Assembly: GCA_963070105.1 (NCBI GenBank)
Contig: OY718808.1
Span: forward strand, 310,001-374,000
Source: Litomosoides sigmodontis
Lineage: Eukaryota > Nematoda > Chromadorea > Rhabditida > Onchocercidae
Length of the DNA stretch: 64,000 nt
Reading direction: 5' to 3'
Below the pieces are notes generated by a model. That model had not been told where the DNA came from and ran no database searches. It worked only from the letters and a program-made list of their open reading frames with translations. Position numbers and translations under genes: made by a program. The first letter of the stretch is position 1, and every line of letters starts with the position of its first letter. Below, one piece after another: positions 22,601-35,842 of the stretch.

Positions 22601-23543
22601 ATAAGAATTCAAATACTACTTTACTTTTCATTTCTCCTATTTCTTATACCTACAACCTTCCAGTGTTACACATAAACTTTCTCAGTTAAAACTATACTTA
22701 TCTTTTAAATTTCATAATTTTATGCATTCCATTAGCAATTCCGTATCATTGCTATTTTCGCTATTTCACATAAAGTGTACCTTTTTTCAAATCTCCCTGA
22801 TTTTCTCCTTCTTGGTCGAAGTCATCCAAAATATTGGGGCCACTTTTACCCTTTCCTTTCTTACGTTTCAGGGCACTTAACATCGCATTGCGCTCCTTGT
22901 TTCGAATTTTTACCAATTCAGAAACTGCTACCATTTTGCCTTTGCCAGAATTATACATGAAATTTTTGATCTGAAATCACATCAAATGTACGTTAATTAA
23001 TTTCCGTCTAAATTGAAGCAAGTCTTAATTTTCAACAATTTGCAAATTTCAAATATTCCACTAAATAGCACTGAAAGTATTAGAAATAAAAATTTCATGC
23101 CACTTTATCAGAAATTCAGTGGCTAGTAAAGCATTTTATCGATGCATATTTTGCGCGCAATTAAGCTACACCAGTATTGCTTCACATTTGCGCCTCCGCT
23201 TCAAAAGTAGGTCATTATTTAGATGAATTGGAATAATTGTAATGCCGGCAATAGTTTGTTTCATTCCAAATTTCTCACTAAAATTATTATTCTGCAAAAA
23301 AAATGAACTGAAAAGTGAGGCAGGTAAATTAGTTTTGGCAGAAGCGATTGAAAAAAAGTGAAATGGAACCTCTGAATCGATTAAGTCATTAATTTGTGAG
23401 AAGTCGTGATTGTTCCTGGCTTGCCACATGAAGGATATCAAGTCGCCGCCACCGTGAATGTCAACGTACTGATACAAACGTGGCTGGTCCTTCTCTTTCG
23501 GCTTTCCATCCTCTTCCTTCGTCGATGACTCGCCGTTACCCAT
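16686..23543 (-). CDS. TRPV cation channel, OSM-9/OCR family
   Basis: A sensory TRPV subunit; relatives in Caenorhabditis act in ciliated neurons. Exons: 23370-23543, 22781-22970, 22347-22562, 22057-22246, 21597-21750, 21269-21370, 20901-21053, 20511-20593, 20236-20323, 19885-20071, 19517-19584, 19130-19237, 18804-18970, 18556-18665, 18080-18276, 17657-17773, 17218-17349, 16910-17005, 16686-16778; 2625 bp, 874 aa. MGNGESS offers an N-myristoylation-like start. Ankyrin repeats span about residues 130-340 (for example NTVLHLAVIHEHP, LTPLTLAAHLGKK). TM1 is at about 421-445; a large Cys- and Asn-rich loop follows. The pore region carries MTIGEF at about 704-709, and TM6 (FLFTIFELFISIMQFNLLIA) leads into TRTYETISRTSTEWKRQWAQ, a TRPV hallmark. 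The tail has a charged helix KQLLEQQERDLREEKRALL. All phases close. Exon 16 could start at 17797 instead. Whether it is OSM-9 or an OCR member is not resolved. Confidence 0.93.
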
Positions 23544-25102
23544 TTGATTCCCTCAATTAATCAAAAATTTCCTGTTAAAAGACAAAATTTAAAATTATTA
23601 TTTTGCAACCTAACAGTGCCAGCAGCAGCAATAAAACAAAGGGAAATAAATATCCGGAGAACTATTCAATTGCTAATCTATCAAAAAATCCATAATTTCT
23701 ATTTTTTCACTTCCTCTTCAAATTACATTGAAAGTGATATTTAATTTTTAACATGAAAATCCACCCATTCAGAGCAAGCAGTAATAATTGATATTAGACT
23801 ATTAACATTTCACGAGAAGGCAGATCTATTACATATCTAAAAAAATATTTTTACATATGAGGAAATTCTATCTGCTAGCTCAATGTAGATATAAAATTGA
23901 GTTTTTAGAAAATTTAATTAAATCCTTTCTTTACAATTATATTTTCAGCTTTCACATTTTGCACTTTTCACGCTCAATGTAGATATAAAATTGAGTTTTT
24001 AGAAAATTTAATTAAATCCTTTCTTTACAATTATATTTTCAGCTTTCACATTTTGCACTTTTCACGCAAAAAAAAGCCAACTTCGTAGTATGTCAAATAA
24101 ATACTTTAACTTATTTTCTCTCTCTCATGCTCACCTTATTTTATGCCAAATATTTATTTCGTTGCAAATCCTGCTTATCCGGGCATTTATCCTCATTTCT
24201 CCATTTTCACTTGAGAGCAAAAGTTCGATATGACAAAATTGAATAATAAATGGGGTGCTTGCGTGGGATGTGATTGAATTTGCAGGAATAAACGAAAAGA
24301 TTTTCCTTCCTCTCTGCTCCCTCTGTACCTCAATCTCTCTTTGGTGAAATATTATTGGAATGAGCAGGTGTTTGAAAAAGTTACGTACAGATAAGTAAGC
24401 GCATTTACAGATAACGACGCAAACGAAAGCGGAAATTACACGTTTTTTTAATGACAATCAGCCAAAGCCAAAATACTATTGACGATTATCGTATGTTTCT
24501 TCATAGAATTTAGTGAATATGCCTTTTCTGATAACATTCGATCCCGGCCACCTTGTAAGCGGTGATTACAACGGTGAGAAATCGGGATGGATGTAATGGT
24601 CGTAGAAAATAATCGATATTAATTCCTTCCGGTTATAACCACAGTACAGCGATTGACGAAGATTTGAAGCAGTGGTACATAGTTGCAAGTAGCAAGTAGA
24701 AAAGTATCTGAGGAGGGGATAGGTGTAGGTTAAAAAATATCGGTATGTGGAAACAATAAATCACACTGCGAAGTTTTATTTTTTTTTTATGAAATCACAA
24801 CTTCAACGATACAAGACTCAATGCAAATAAATAATTTATTCACATGGTTTTCGAATACTTATTAGTTTAAGAAAAAAGAAACAAGAATATGATGATGCTG
24901 AATTACGAACCTACCCAAAAACTTCAAACGAACAATAAGGAAGGTTTATAATTTTGTTTCAATTGAAACAGCGTATCAGGACTAAAATTTCAATAGGTAG
25001 ATATTGCAAATAAATATGAGGAAAAATAAGGATTTCAAGAAGTAAAAAGGTTTAAATAAACAACACGACAAGATAAGAATTCGCCAGAAATATAATTCAG
25101 CA
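23544..25102. other. Interval upstream of the TRPV gene
   Basis: Between the TRPV start and the end of UBA2. I see no coding exons. It contains the 94-bp tandem duplication listed separately and probably the TRPV promoter. Confidence 0.5.
23878..24067. repeat. Perfect 94-bp tandem duplication
   Basis: Two head-to-tail copies with period 94 and no mismatch that I can see. Each runs from CTCAATGTAGATATAAAATT to CATTTTGCACTTTTCACG. It lies about 330-520 bp upstream of the TRPV start codon. Perfect identity in AT-rich noncoding DNA means a recent duplication or an assembly slip. Confidence 0.95.
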
Positions 25103-28100
25103 TTATGAAGCAATTTCAACATCATTTTTCCGAAGTTTAGCCGGCAAAGTCTCATCAGTTTGTTCCGATAGCGATCGCTTCATTTTATTTCCTTGTTCTC
25201 CTCCATCTTGTCCTGCAGAAGGTTTAAAAATGAAGGGAAGGAATCCCCCGAAACATTGTTTCTTTTTTCTTTTTAGACTAAAAATGCTTTATTACGCTAT
25301 AACAAACATTTAAGAAACAAATTAACAATGCATCCGTAACTAAAAGATGACAGTTTTTCAATAATACTTGAAGGAATCTCCTCAAGGCTACAAACTTGAC
25401 AAAGTTTATTCACATTAAAACAAGAGAAATCAAGCTAACCATTTGTTGCAGTAGCATCAGTATCCATCGTTATCACAAACTCATCAGCTTTCAACTCATT
25501 TGTGTGTTCAATACGAATCCGAAGTTCCAATCTTTGCAAGAAATCATCGCATTCCAATATGCAACCATGAATGACACCAACTTTTTCCAAAATTCGTTCC
25601 CTAATGGCTGAAAATTCAAATCAGCAATCAACACTCATCTAGAATAGTTCTATCTGTAATAGCAATATTAGTACTGTTCAAAAAATTGCAAAAATTGTTT
25701 GCAGATTTGTATGAGGGCGTTAACACTTTGACATAATGCGCTAAAGCTTCCATGAGATGAATTATAAAACACTTATTTGTATTGAAGACTGCAGTTATAG
25801 CCAATGTTGGAAACCGTTGTCGCTATTACCCGTTACACAAATGAAAGAAGCTGACTAAAAGATCATACAGCTTGCAAATGGAATCTCTACCATACTTGGA
25901 AGTGCTTACAATTAATACCTCTGGACGGATGTTGTAGTAAAGTGTTAATATCCGCATGCAGATGTGTAAAAAATTTTTACAGTTCTTCAAAGCAATATTA
26001 ATATTGCTATCGCATATAGAAACAGATGATCGTAGATTATTCATTAGAATAAGTTTCGAAAAAGCAAAATAAATGCTCACCTTTCGTTTCACCCTCTTCA
26101 CTCGAAATGACGATATTGCCCGTTAAAGAAATTATGACATCCGGTGCTACCATATGCAATATTCCTTTTAAAAATTTGTTTTCCAAAGACTGCACAGTAG
26201 TCAACTTAACATTCAATTTCAGCGTTATTTCTCGTCGCTCTGAGCAGACATAACACCGTTGATTGGGCTTGCAAGGCAATTCCTCAATTAAAATTTTACC
26301 ACGTGGATTTGGCACTGGCTTTATAAAAACCTGGAAAAAAAATATTTCAGCTAAGCCTAGAACGAAAAAATCTTAAGTTCAAAAACATGAATTATAAGAG
26401 GGGTATTTTATTATTTTCATAAGTACTATTCTTTTGGTTGGCTATAATACATTTAATTGGGAAGCAATTAGACGACCTTAATGCATAGAAAATCAAAGTA
26501 ACTGTATTTCATAATAACTAAAAGACTAGCATTTCGCAATCTGTCTTTTGCACCGAAAACGACTTTTAATGCCTCAGTGACAATCATTCCAGCTACTATA
26601 GCATTTGTAGTAGCAATAGCTGGTATTATATTGCCCGCCATCGCTGCAAAATAAAATATATGACTTGATTTCATTAATTTCAAGTGTCGTGAACATCATT
26701 TCCTCTTTTCCCACTCAATAAGTTCCTTTTTTTGGACTGAACACAGAGGTACTTTCAGTCTGCCTTATTAATAAGCTCTGTTAGCAGATGATTTACAATA
26801 TTAAAATCTAGGCAAAAGATTCTATTGAAATCTAAAGCTACTACTCAATATATTTCCATAAACTTACATTTTATATCGAAAAGCGTCCTGAGAGGGATGT
26901 TAAAGATATGAGCACGAAGATTAGCACATGCTGCTACAAAACGCATCGCCGGTTCATCATCCTGAACTTGTTATTTTTTTACTCAAAATCCAACTTTCAT
27001 CTTCCACTTTATAAACGAACTAAAGACGAAAAAAACATTTAACAAACAATAAAACTGAACTGGTTCATTAATACAAAAGGCCAGCAAAAGTTCTGCAATG
27101 AAAGAAAACGTGAAGAAAACCTTGTCCCATGATAACATTGAGCCATCTACAATACGTTTACTTAATGTAGACACAGCCTTTTCATATTCATCCCGACATT
27201 GCAGAACCGTCCAAAGTTCCATATTCGGTTCGTTGCTGCTTGAACTTGCAACTAAATACTAGCAGCATGAAGTTCCTACACCATTAAATGTAGACAATAA
27301 TAATTTTTGAAGGGAATATACTGCTTAGTAGTCTTCGACTTTTAATTAGATTAAATTCTTGAACCTTCAAGATGACGGGATCCAGGGTTGGAAAGTGAAA
27401 ATAACTAAGTGAACTTTAAAGTTTCTTGATTCTCCCACTCTATAAATCATACCGAACTTGTGCACGGTATTTATGCGGAACTCACTTTCATTTGGAAGAT
27501 TATCCCAATCCAGCGGAAACGGTTTTCTTCTTTGCTTCCATAAATTTGTCATACTCAAAAGGTAATTGATATCACTATGGAAGAACTAAAATATCAGTAA
27601 TAAGAGCATATACGTAAGAAAAACAATAATTTCATCATCTTTCAATATTTCGCAGTTATTTCGACCAAATATGGAAAGAAAAACTCATTTCTTTTAGATT
27701 AACAAAAGTTCCATTTCATAATAAACTTATAGCACTACACAAACTCCTAGACTTATTGGAAAACAAACTTTTCCAAAGAGAATTCTTGGATCGTAACCAT
27801 TTTCAGCGGCCCATTTTCGTGTATTGATTCTATTCGAAATTCCGCCACTGTCACCATGTGTAAATGAATTATCATTATTATTCTGCCTTGTACTTAAAGC
27901 TGTATTTCCATTTTTTCCGTCATCATTCATTGTCGGACCATCCATATTTTCTTCATCTGTCAAATCCGGAGACACTTCATCCTCATCATCCGGCTCACCG
28001 AAAAGCTGACTGAAAAAAATAACATTTTCACTTTTTGCGAATCACTGACAACTGGTAATGCATATGCGCTAAATAAATGTTAGAAAACTTTATGATGAAA

Positions 28101-29404
28101 GGCAAAGAAATGCACACTTAAAAAGATGTTTTGCCCAAACAATGCAGTGAATATGCTCCGATGGTGTGTTGCGGATCGTACATCCAGGATATGTTTTCTG
28201 AACTGTCTTTGGATTACATTCATAACATTCAGTGCAATCACGAATTATTGGACGTACCTGAATTTAAGATCAATTTCAACCAAATTTCACTTCAAATCAA
28301 AAGATATTACCGAGCACATGATATTAAATGGAAACTTGCATGTCCCAAATAACCGGAAGAACCGCTTTCAATTAAGGGTACTCGAGCTGCTAGGCAGAGT
28401 CGATTGATGTGATTTCGTGCAGCTAAAACAGGTAGAATTTGGCAAGTACTAAAAATTTTTGAAAAACATGAGGAAGAAAATCGTTCAGGTAAACCGGCGC
28501 AATTTTGAAAATTCCAGAAATTTATTGCTTTGTTTTTACTTACCTATGTTATCCAATGCACTAAGAACCACAGCGAATTTCTGAAAAAAATCGACACCGT
28601 ACTCTTCCCTGAAATTATGAAAAAAATATTACATGGACTTTCGAAATTCAGACACTGAACAATACAGAATATTAGTCCTCTCTCAAAAAAAAGCTATTTT
28701 GCGCTGTCATATACTATACGCAAAGCTTTTTTGAAAGACGTAGCGGCAGAAATCTGCCAAATTATTTTTGTAACTTATACAGCAGTTACTCAGAGAGTTA
28801 TATCTTGGAAATATTCCTTGACGACAGCCAACATACTTTAGCACTGAATCATGGTAGCACACAATTTTTACGTTAGGTGCAATCGATCGAATTGCTTGTG
28901 CAGCAATAACGGCCTTTGGTTTACCAACATGTTCACGGCGAAACAAGAACTGTCGATTCAAATTGCTTACATCAATTGTATCCAAGTCAATCTGAAAATG
29001 ACAGTAACTCCTTAAAAGAGGCAGAAGTTCAATCCACAACAAAATCACAATAACTTAAATCTATATTCCGATATTACCAAAAACTCAAAAAAACAATTCT
29101 ACGTCGCAAAATATATCATTTCTTAACTACAATCAGTACGCACACTAGACGAAAATGCACATTTATACTCAGCAATTTTCCAATACCTGATGACACTTTA
29201 CATTACCAAATCATTTCCCTATATATAAAAGCTTACATAATACACCACCATAACATTAACACAAGTGAAAAAGCTTACAATTTCGATATTGGAAAAGCCG
29301 GTTAAGGCTAAATTTTTCAGCAATTCGCAACCAATACCACCGACTCCAACAACCAACACAGGACATCGCAAGACTTCCAAGAATTGCTCGTTTCGCCAAG
29401 TCAT
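25103..29404 (-). CDS. uba-2: SUMO-activating enzyme subunit 2 (UBA2/SAE2)
   Basis: Catalytic half of the SUMO E1: adenylates SUMO, forms a thioester and hands it to UBC9; mainly nuclear. Exons: 29279-29404, 28837-28991, 28544-28608, 28340-28422, 28118-28257, 27769-28009, 27486-27585, 27121-27251, 26868-26961, 26519-26643, 26081-26330, 25440-25607, 25103-25212; 1788 bp, 595 aa. The Rossmann ATP motif [18 protein letters not shown] is near residue 20, followed by [17 protein letters not shown]. The catalytic Cys sits in [12 protein letters not shown] at about residue 169. Zinc ligands are CTECYEC (about 154 and 157) and CYVC (about 446 and 449). A ubiquitin-like domain with ISSEEGETK follows, then a basic NKMKRSL tail that may aid nuclear import. 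Start: Met before TWRNEQF, 12 nt after an acceptor-like CCAG that may be a trans-splice site. Exon 4 ends at a GC donor (CAT|GCAAGT). Confidence 0.95.
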
Positions 29405-30671
29405 TATATTGTTCCTGGATGTATTACCACTTATATGCCCGCAACCCCTTCTAAACAACGCCAATTAATATAAGCTACTAAACAGACAACCGCTGATTGT
29501 ACTGATGAACTATAAATTAACTGATAGGTATCTGTTTATAAGTTAGTACCAAATATTCGCTAAACCACGAAACCTTAGTTTTATCAGGACATCAACACTG
29601 GAAAAACATGAGAACATGTAAGTAGTAAACGAAGAAGGATACACTAAGTCCTAAACTTAAGAAGCACAGGATTACACGTCAAGTAAAAACAAATTCCCAT
29701 CCGCCATTCAATGCATTTGCAAAAATCGATGTTTTATTTCACAGAGACAGGTGGGAGAGAGCTCTGCTTCTACCTCGTTCATTGACCCTATCCAGCATTT
29801 ACTCAAGCTCCAACTACTTTGAAACCCCTTCCTTCGCAGAACCGTCATCAAATAGTCCATCCCTTTCCCCTCGCCAACAGCGCGCAACAGCAGCAGGCCA
29901 CCCCGCCATCCATAGCTTGCAACTGTTATGAAAAAATTCAATCCTTGAAGTCCAGGAGTGCGGTTTTACGCTTTCACTTTATTGAGCAAAGTTCTGTATA
30001 AAGCATAAGGACGTGAACATTATGAACATGCTTAGTAACTCGGATGTGACACATGACAGTTCATATTATGGAAGTGGTGCTTCATAGTTGTCAGTGATGA
30101 CCTTATTCTGTTTCACTTTTGTTAAATAAATTTAAATGAATCTCAATTTTATTTTTATTGCTTAAAGGTGAATAATACAGTGTAACAAATTGTTGCTAAG
30201 TGATACATAAACAGAGTTAAAAAATTACAACTTATGAATTTGCAATTCACGAATTTACAAAAAGGCGAGACACATAGCTCTGAGAATAGGGGCTGTTTCG
30301 AAGAAATTTTAATAAATTTTTCTCCGAATCACGTAATCAAATAAGAATGTACTTTTTCTGGCCCGTATTGAATGCATCGAAGTACCACCAGATCTCTGAA
30401 CAGTGTTGTGGCTAAACATTTAAAATAGAGGGGACTCTCAAAATGATGAAATTACAACGGCGACCGGAAAAAAGTCTAAAGGTGAAAAAAATCAATGGCA
30501 AAATAAGATTTTACCTTTTGGTAAGTTCTGTCGTAACTGTGATTGTTATTGAAATGATGTGGTGCTTACAGCATGGAACTAATATTAGGAAACTAATCAA
30601 AATTTGTGCAAACATCTGCCGCGTTAAACTATCAAAAATTTTGAAAGACAAACTATTTTCAAATCGTAACA
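29405..30671. other. Interval between UBA2 and the first J-protein gene
   Basis: No coding exons recognised. It presumably contains the UBA2 promoter and the 3' untranslated region of the J-protein gene. An open frame at 29708-29941 (-) has no family signal or splice context and is not called. Confidence 0.45.
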
Positions 30672-32194
30672 TCAATATGACTGATCGTATTTGGAGTTCT
30701 GCTCATCTTCATTGATTTTCGCTTCATCAAGCTTTCCTAGCAGACTGTCACCCTCATTCACACCATCAGACGTTTTCCTTAAAAAGCACATAATCAATGA
30801 ATCAATGAATCTCGAAATCTCAATTCCTTACAACGTAAAATTAGAAAAATTTACCTGTCTGCGATAATATTGTGCAGCGAGAGAATAAAGAACCCGACGA
30901 TATAAACAATCAAAGCAGCACTTAAATATGGTAAATATGGAAGTAATGGTCCATTGAGCCAACTGGAAAGAAAACGCTTATTAGAATATTATAAAGTGAA
31001 GGATCTTAAATTTTACGGAATGAGAAACACACTTTAGATGTAATTCGTCAAAAAGATTTAAATCATTTCCCTCTATTCATCTGTACAATAAGTGAAAGAC
31101 AGATTTAATCAGTCGCATTTTATAGGTCAAACCAGGAACAAATAGCGATACCTATCGATTGCGAGTTTAACGCTAGGCCTGGGTGGCATTTCTTGACGCC
31201 GTTTATACCGTTCCTGTTCAGCCTGGTAAAATCTTTCCCAAAACTGACTATCTCGTTCTTTCTGAGCTCTTTCATATTCTTCCGCACGACGCTGCAATTC
31301 TTCAAAAACCTGGAAGAAGCATGAAATTATCAAAAGAGGAAAATTATTTCCCGTAATGAAAACAAACAGAAACCAGGCAGTCCTAACTTCGCAATAGCTT
31401 TTCAATTGTTCGTCCCTTTTTCTTTTTCTCTACATTTTCAAACGATGGTGCTGACAGAATAACGACATCTAAATCCAATTCGTTAATTATCAAACTTTAA
31501 CCTTCCTTAAATGAGCATCATCATATCGCCAACTACTACGATACTTGTTGCTACCAGCATAACGATTACTTCTCCCCGTACCATACCCAGTACTTTTTTT
31601 ATTGTAAGTTTGTCGATCGTAGTTGTAATTCGTCTGCGCTCGACATGCATCATACTCACTCCGACTACTCGCATCTTTCAACACATCATAAGCTTCTTTA
31701 ATCGCGATAAATCGCTCCGTAAGGGTGCTCTGAGAGGCGCTTCCAGTAATATCCGGATGATACTGAAATCACAGGGAATGTTTCATACGATTAACTAAGA
31801 GAGTTTCAATTTACTTCTTAATTCATATAAATGAAATTGCCAAATATAACTATAAGGTGCAGTTATCAATGCTTATAGCTCTGTGCATATGCCGTTGAGA
31901 GAACCATTATTTTAGCAATTCATATCGATACTCTGAAATATTTCGGAATGATTCACAAACCATCCTAATATATCCAAAATTTTCCAACTTTCAAGAATAT
32001 TCCAAACATTTGTATTTTTTCCTAACTTTCTTGGACAATAAATAGAAGGCATTCTTGATTTCTTGCTGCGTAGCGTTATGGCTAACTCCCAATATATCGT
32101 AGTAATTTTTCTGATAATCAACCGCTTGTCGTATGAAGCGATTAAACGAGAAAATAATTCGTTTCACTAGGACTAATCGATATCCAGGAAACAT
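30672..32194 (-). CDS. J-domain membrane protein A (Hsp40/DnaJ family)
   Basis: A co-chaperone that should stimulate an Hsp70 through its J domain. Exons: 32027-32194, 31502-31762, 31152-31309, 30855-30962, 30672-30777; 801 bp, 266 aa. The J domain covers about residues 30-95: NYYDILGVSHNATQQEIKNA, then HPD at 58-60 and AIKEAYDVLKD. A Tyr/Arg/Ser-rich linker and a charged coiled segment (EELQRRAEEYERAQKERDSQF) follow. One transmembrane segment (AALIVYIVGFFIL) is near residues 208-228, then an acidic tail. A basic, hydrophobic N-terminus (MFPGYRLVLVKRIIF) could be an organellar presequence. The layout resembles DNAJC4-type proteins, but orthology is not established. First of three tandem J-protein genes, all with an intron just before the HPD exon. 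Confidence 0.88.
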
Positions 32195-34189
32195 TGCAAA
32201 AATTCCACTTAGCAATCCATTCCATCAATCCTTCCTTCATTCACTCTTCCATTTTCCGATATGCGAGCGAAGTCGAACCTACGAAAGAACAATCGTGTCC
32301 ACCACTAAATACTGTCCATCAAAATGTTCAAACACCTGTAATTATGCATTTTCAACAGAATAAAATTTATTTCATAATTACTCATCAACTAATTGTGGTA
32401 AATAATTATGCTAATGGGCTATTTGACAGATTAAGAAAGCATACGATAACGGCATCCTTTATCAATACACCTCGATAACGTTTTCAAACTAAACTACTTC
32501 AAACGCTTGTTCCTTGAAAAAGTAGGATAAAGTTGAAAAGGTAACTGAATTCGAAATCAGACTAGAAATTTATCTATGGCGAAAGAAAGAAATTAGTTGC
32601 ATGAAAAGAAAAGAACAAATGTAGCAAGATCGTACGAGAGAATCTTTTAGTCATTGAGTGGATAATTAATTCTTTCTTTTATCGCTGAAATACTTTATAA
32701 AATATGACATAGTAATACAAGAACATTTGCTTGTTATGATTTCACAAATATAATTTGAAATTAATCGACGAACAGTGATTCAAGACCAAATGCATACAAC
32801 AAATCCTATTAACATAGTAAATTATACGGACCAATTCGAAAACACTTCATTCCAACGACAGAAATTACCAGTTTAACAGGATTGAACAAAATAATGGTGA
32901 AATGATGGAGTTGGAAGAAGCTGATGGTATACTAAAATTGTCATAAATGTGACAAAAAATGGACTAATAAACGAGAAAAGAAATTCGACAACACTATGCT
33001 CAACAGGGAAATGGAAACAGATTAAAAGCTTTAATTAGTGAATTTACACTTCCGTCTCAACTGATATCTTTGATTATATGGTCTAATCTTAATTTCTTCC
33101 TTTACTGTAAACTGAATTATTCAAGCCAACTCACGCAAAAAATTTTTTTATAATTTTAAGCAACAAATTATTTAACATAAATTGTTAAAATTTCACGGAA
33201 TAAAATCGAAATTTCTAACATCATTATAATATTCTGATATTTTTGTTGACTCTACCTGATTAACAGAGAGTCACGTGCTATCACTGCACTAAACAAAATA
33301 TAACAGATTGCTGCACTGAAATACTTCATACCTTGCTAAATAAATCTGACAATCGGATTCAAATGAAGCTAATTGATGAATCAAAAGTATGCTAGTAATA
33401 ACTTGCTGGAAAATCTAGTATACAAAGTATATTAGGAGAGATACAGAAAACGTATAGAAGTGTACACATTTACATATAACAAGAAAGATACTCAAAATAG
33501 GAGGATGATTATTTTATTAGCTCCTGATCTTACAACCTTATGGTTTCTTCTTTTCACCCAGACCCAGTTGGAACAATATCGATTTCTTGCTAAATCTTTG
33601 CTATTGTTCTGAATATCACCTTAAATTTCTAATTTCATTTTCACGTACTTCACTTCTTCGCACCATATGTTCAATCCATTCTTTTCGTCTAAGACTGAAA
33701 TTTTAATCCATAAAACTTGAAATGCATGTCCTGAGATTCTATAAAACTTTGATATCCTGAATTTTCGGTAAGATATAAAAAGCTTCTGAAAACACAACAA
33801 TTTTGTTCCTTTCTTTGGGCAATGCAAAGCTAAACATTGTGTCTATGATTGCAAAATAACATTCTTTCCAAAAATCTCGAAAGAACTTACTGCTCAGTTC
33901 GTAAACGTATTATCATCGAAAATATAAAAGATGTCAGGAAAAAAACAAGCACAATTTTCGTGCAGTAGCTTTCAGCACCTCTAAAATTTAGTGAAATCAT
34001 TTTCAAATATAGGCTGCAGTGGCTTAAAAGTATATATATAAACTAATAATGATTAATACTTATTAATTCAAAATGACCCACTGAGATCGCCCTATATTCT
34101 TTTTGATAATAAAGCTAGCTTTCCTGGAACATTCGTAATAACAGAAAAATTACTGGAGTCCTGTTAAAATTACAAAAAATATAAGCTGA
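32195..34189. other. Interval between J-protein genes A and B
   Basis: AT-rich with no coding exon supported on either strand. It would hold the 3' end of gene B and the promoter of gene A. Confidence 0.45.
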
Positions 34190-35842
34190 TTACTTTGGAA
34201 TCCAATGTTTTTCCATTTGATCCACACGTCGGTTCCGATACCACTCGTACCAGTTGTCATTATCATATTGAGGTGTTCTTGCATAAAACTGAAAGATTGA
34301 TCTCAATAAGATGTGGCTGAAGCTAAGGAAACTGAGGTAGACATTCGATAAACTGAGATACCTTATCACTTTTCGACAATATCCCTTCCAGAACTTTTCT
34401 AAAATTTTCACTTCAGCACTTAACATCTCTTATAACATGACTTTATACTTTGTTATAATATGCAACGACAAATATTATCCATATACATATAAAAATATCA
34501 AAATATGCTCTCAAAAAACTTGTTAGCAACAAAAATGCTTCAATGTAATAGAGACAACTATTATCATTTGCACATTTAATGATTTCATTAACATTAAGAT
34601 ACAATTTGACAAAAATGACATTTTATCAAATTTTCTTACCTACCCCCTCCCTACTACAGTGCCATCTTCCTCTTCTTTCTTCTTGATTCGCCTTACGCAA
34701 AGACTAACAATAATTCCTATAAAATTTCCCAATTCGACAAATCTGGCATCTAGACTGTTGAATCTACTAGAGAAATCACAACAATTATTGATGCCCGATA
34801 AGTGGCATTAAAAAAACTCGAAACATAAAAATGGAAACTCACATTCGATGAACTGTACTTTTTATAGCTTTGATCAGCAGTTTCATGGTATTCTCTGTAA
34901 GTCCGGCGGGGATTGAGTGCATCGGCAAGCTCTAAATCATAATCTCGTCGTTTTTTCTTATCTTTCAGCACCTCATATGCATTTTTGATTTCCAGATAAA
35001 TCGCTGGATCCTTTGATTTCTCCAAAGCATCCGGATGATACTAGAAATTAGAAGACGATTAATGAAAAGTCGATTTGAATAGGCTAATTTGGGCAGCTGC
35101 TTTTCTACCCTAACAACTAAATCTTATCCTAACCGAAAAAGTTGATGAATAAAAGCAGCTTTCTGAAATAACACCACTTTGCTGTACCAGAAAATCTGGA
35201 TCGTTAAGCATTGAAACAAAAATGAGTGTGAAACCACGACATTTTATCACCTCACTTCTGATTACTTCCTGATAACTCTTCCGATAACTCTCCATAGGCA
35301 AATTTTTTTAATTATAGAAACAAAGAAAGAAAAGAAGCAAGTAGCAGTGGACTGGCAAATCATGACGGAATTAATTCCTGATACTTAAAAATCCGAAAAT
35401 TTCACAGAAATTAAACCCTTTTTCAGTGCTAATTACAGAACATTTCCATCTATTTCTGAATGGATATTTCATTCAATCGTTGAACTATTTCCAAACAGCA
35501 GTAAAAAAAAAATAATGCGTAGATAAATTTGACAAGTAGATTAATCTATAGTGTTTTAGTCAATTACAACAATAATATATGCACCGTGCTTTAAAGAAAT
35601 AGATGAATACGAAAGCTTCTATTTTGAAGAATTAAAAAAAATTCGGATGACCGTACCTTTTTTGACAATTTATAAAATGCGCTTTTAATTTCAGCAATCG
35701 AAGCACCGCGTTTCACTTCCAAAATATCATAATAGTTTTTCCCGGAAAGATTTTGATGTGTGCAAAGCAACAGATAAGAAGAGTAATAGAGTGGTTGTCG
35801 AACCGACGACCTTACAACACTGTCAAGTCGTGGCGCACACAT
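34190..35842 (-). CDS. Small J-domain protein B (Hsp40/DnaJ family)
   Basis: Exons: 35657-35842, 34843-35040, 34190-34288; 483 bp, 160 aa. The J domain includes NYYDILEVKRGASIAEIKSA, LSKK at the exon end, YHPD opening the next exon (HPD at residues 64-66), and EIKNAYEVLKDKKKRRDYD. The last exon encodes a short aromatic and acidic tail (YDNDNWYEWYRNRR) ending HWIPK. No membrane segment is evident. The N-terminus MCAPRLDSVVRSSVRQPLYY is basic and serine-rich and could be a mitochondrial presequence; that is inference. Start: first ATG in frame; upstream frame lacks ATG. It is the shortest of the three paralogues and has lost or never had the C-terminal membrane helix. Confidence 0.87.

Noticed and set aside
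28126..28407. Plus-strand 93-codon frame over UBA2
   Set aside because: Antisense to UBA2 exons 4 and 5.
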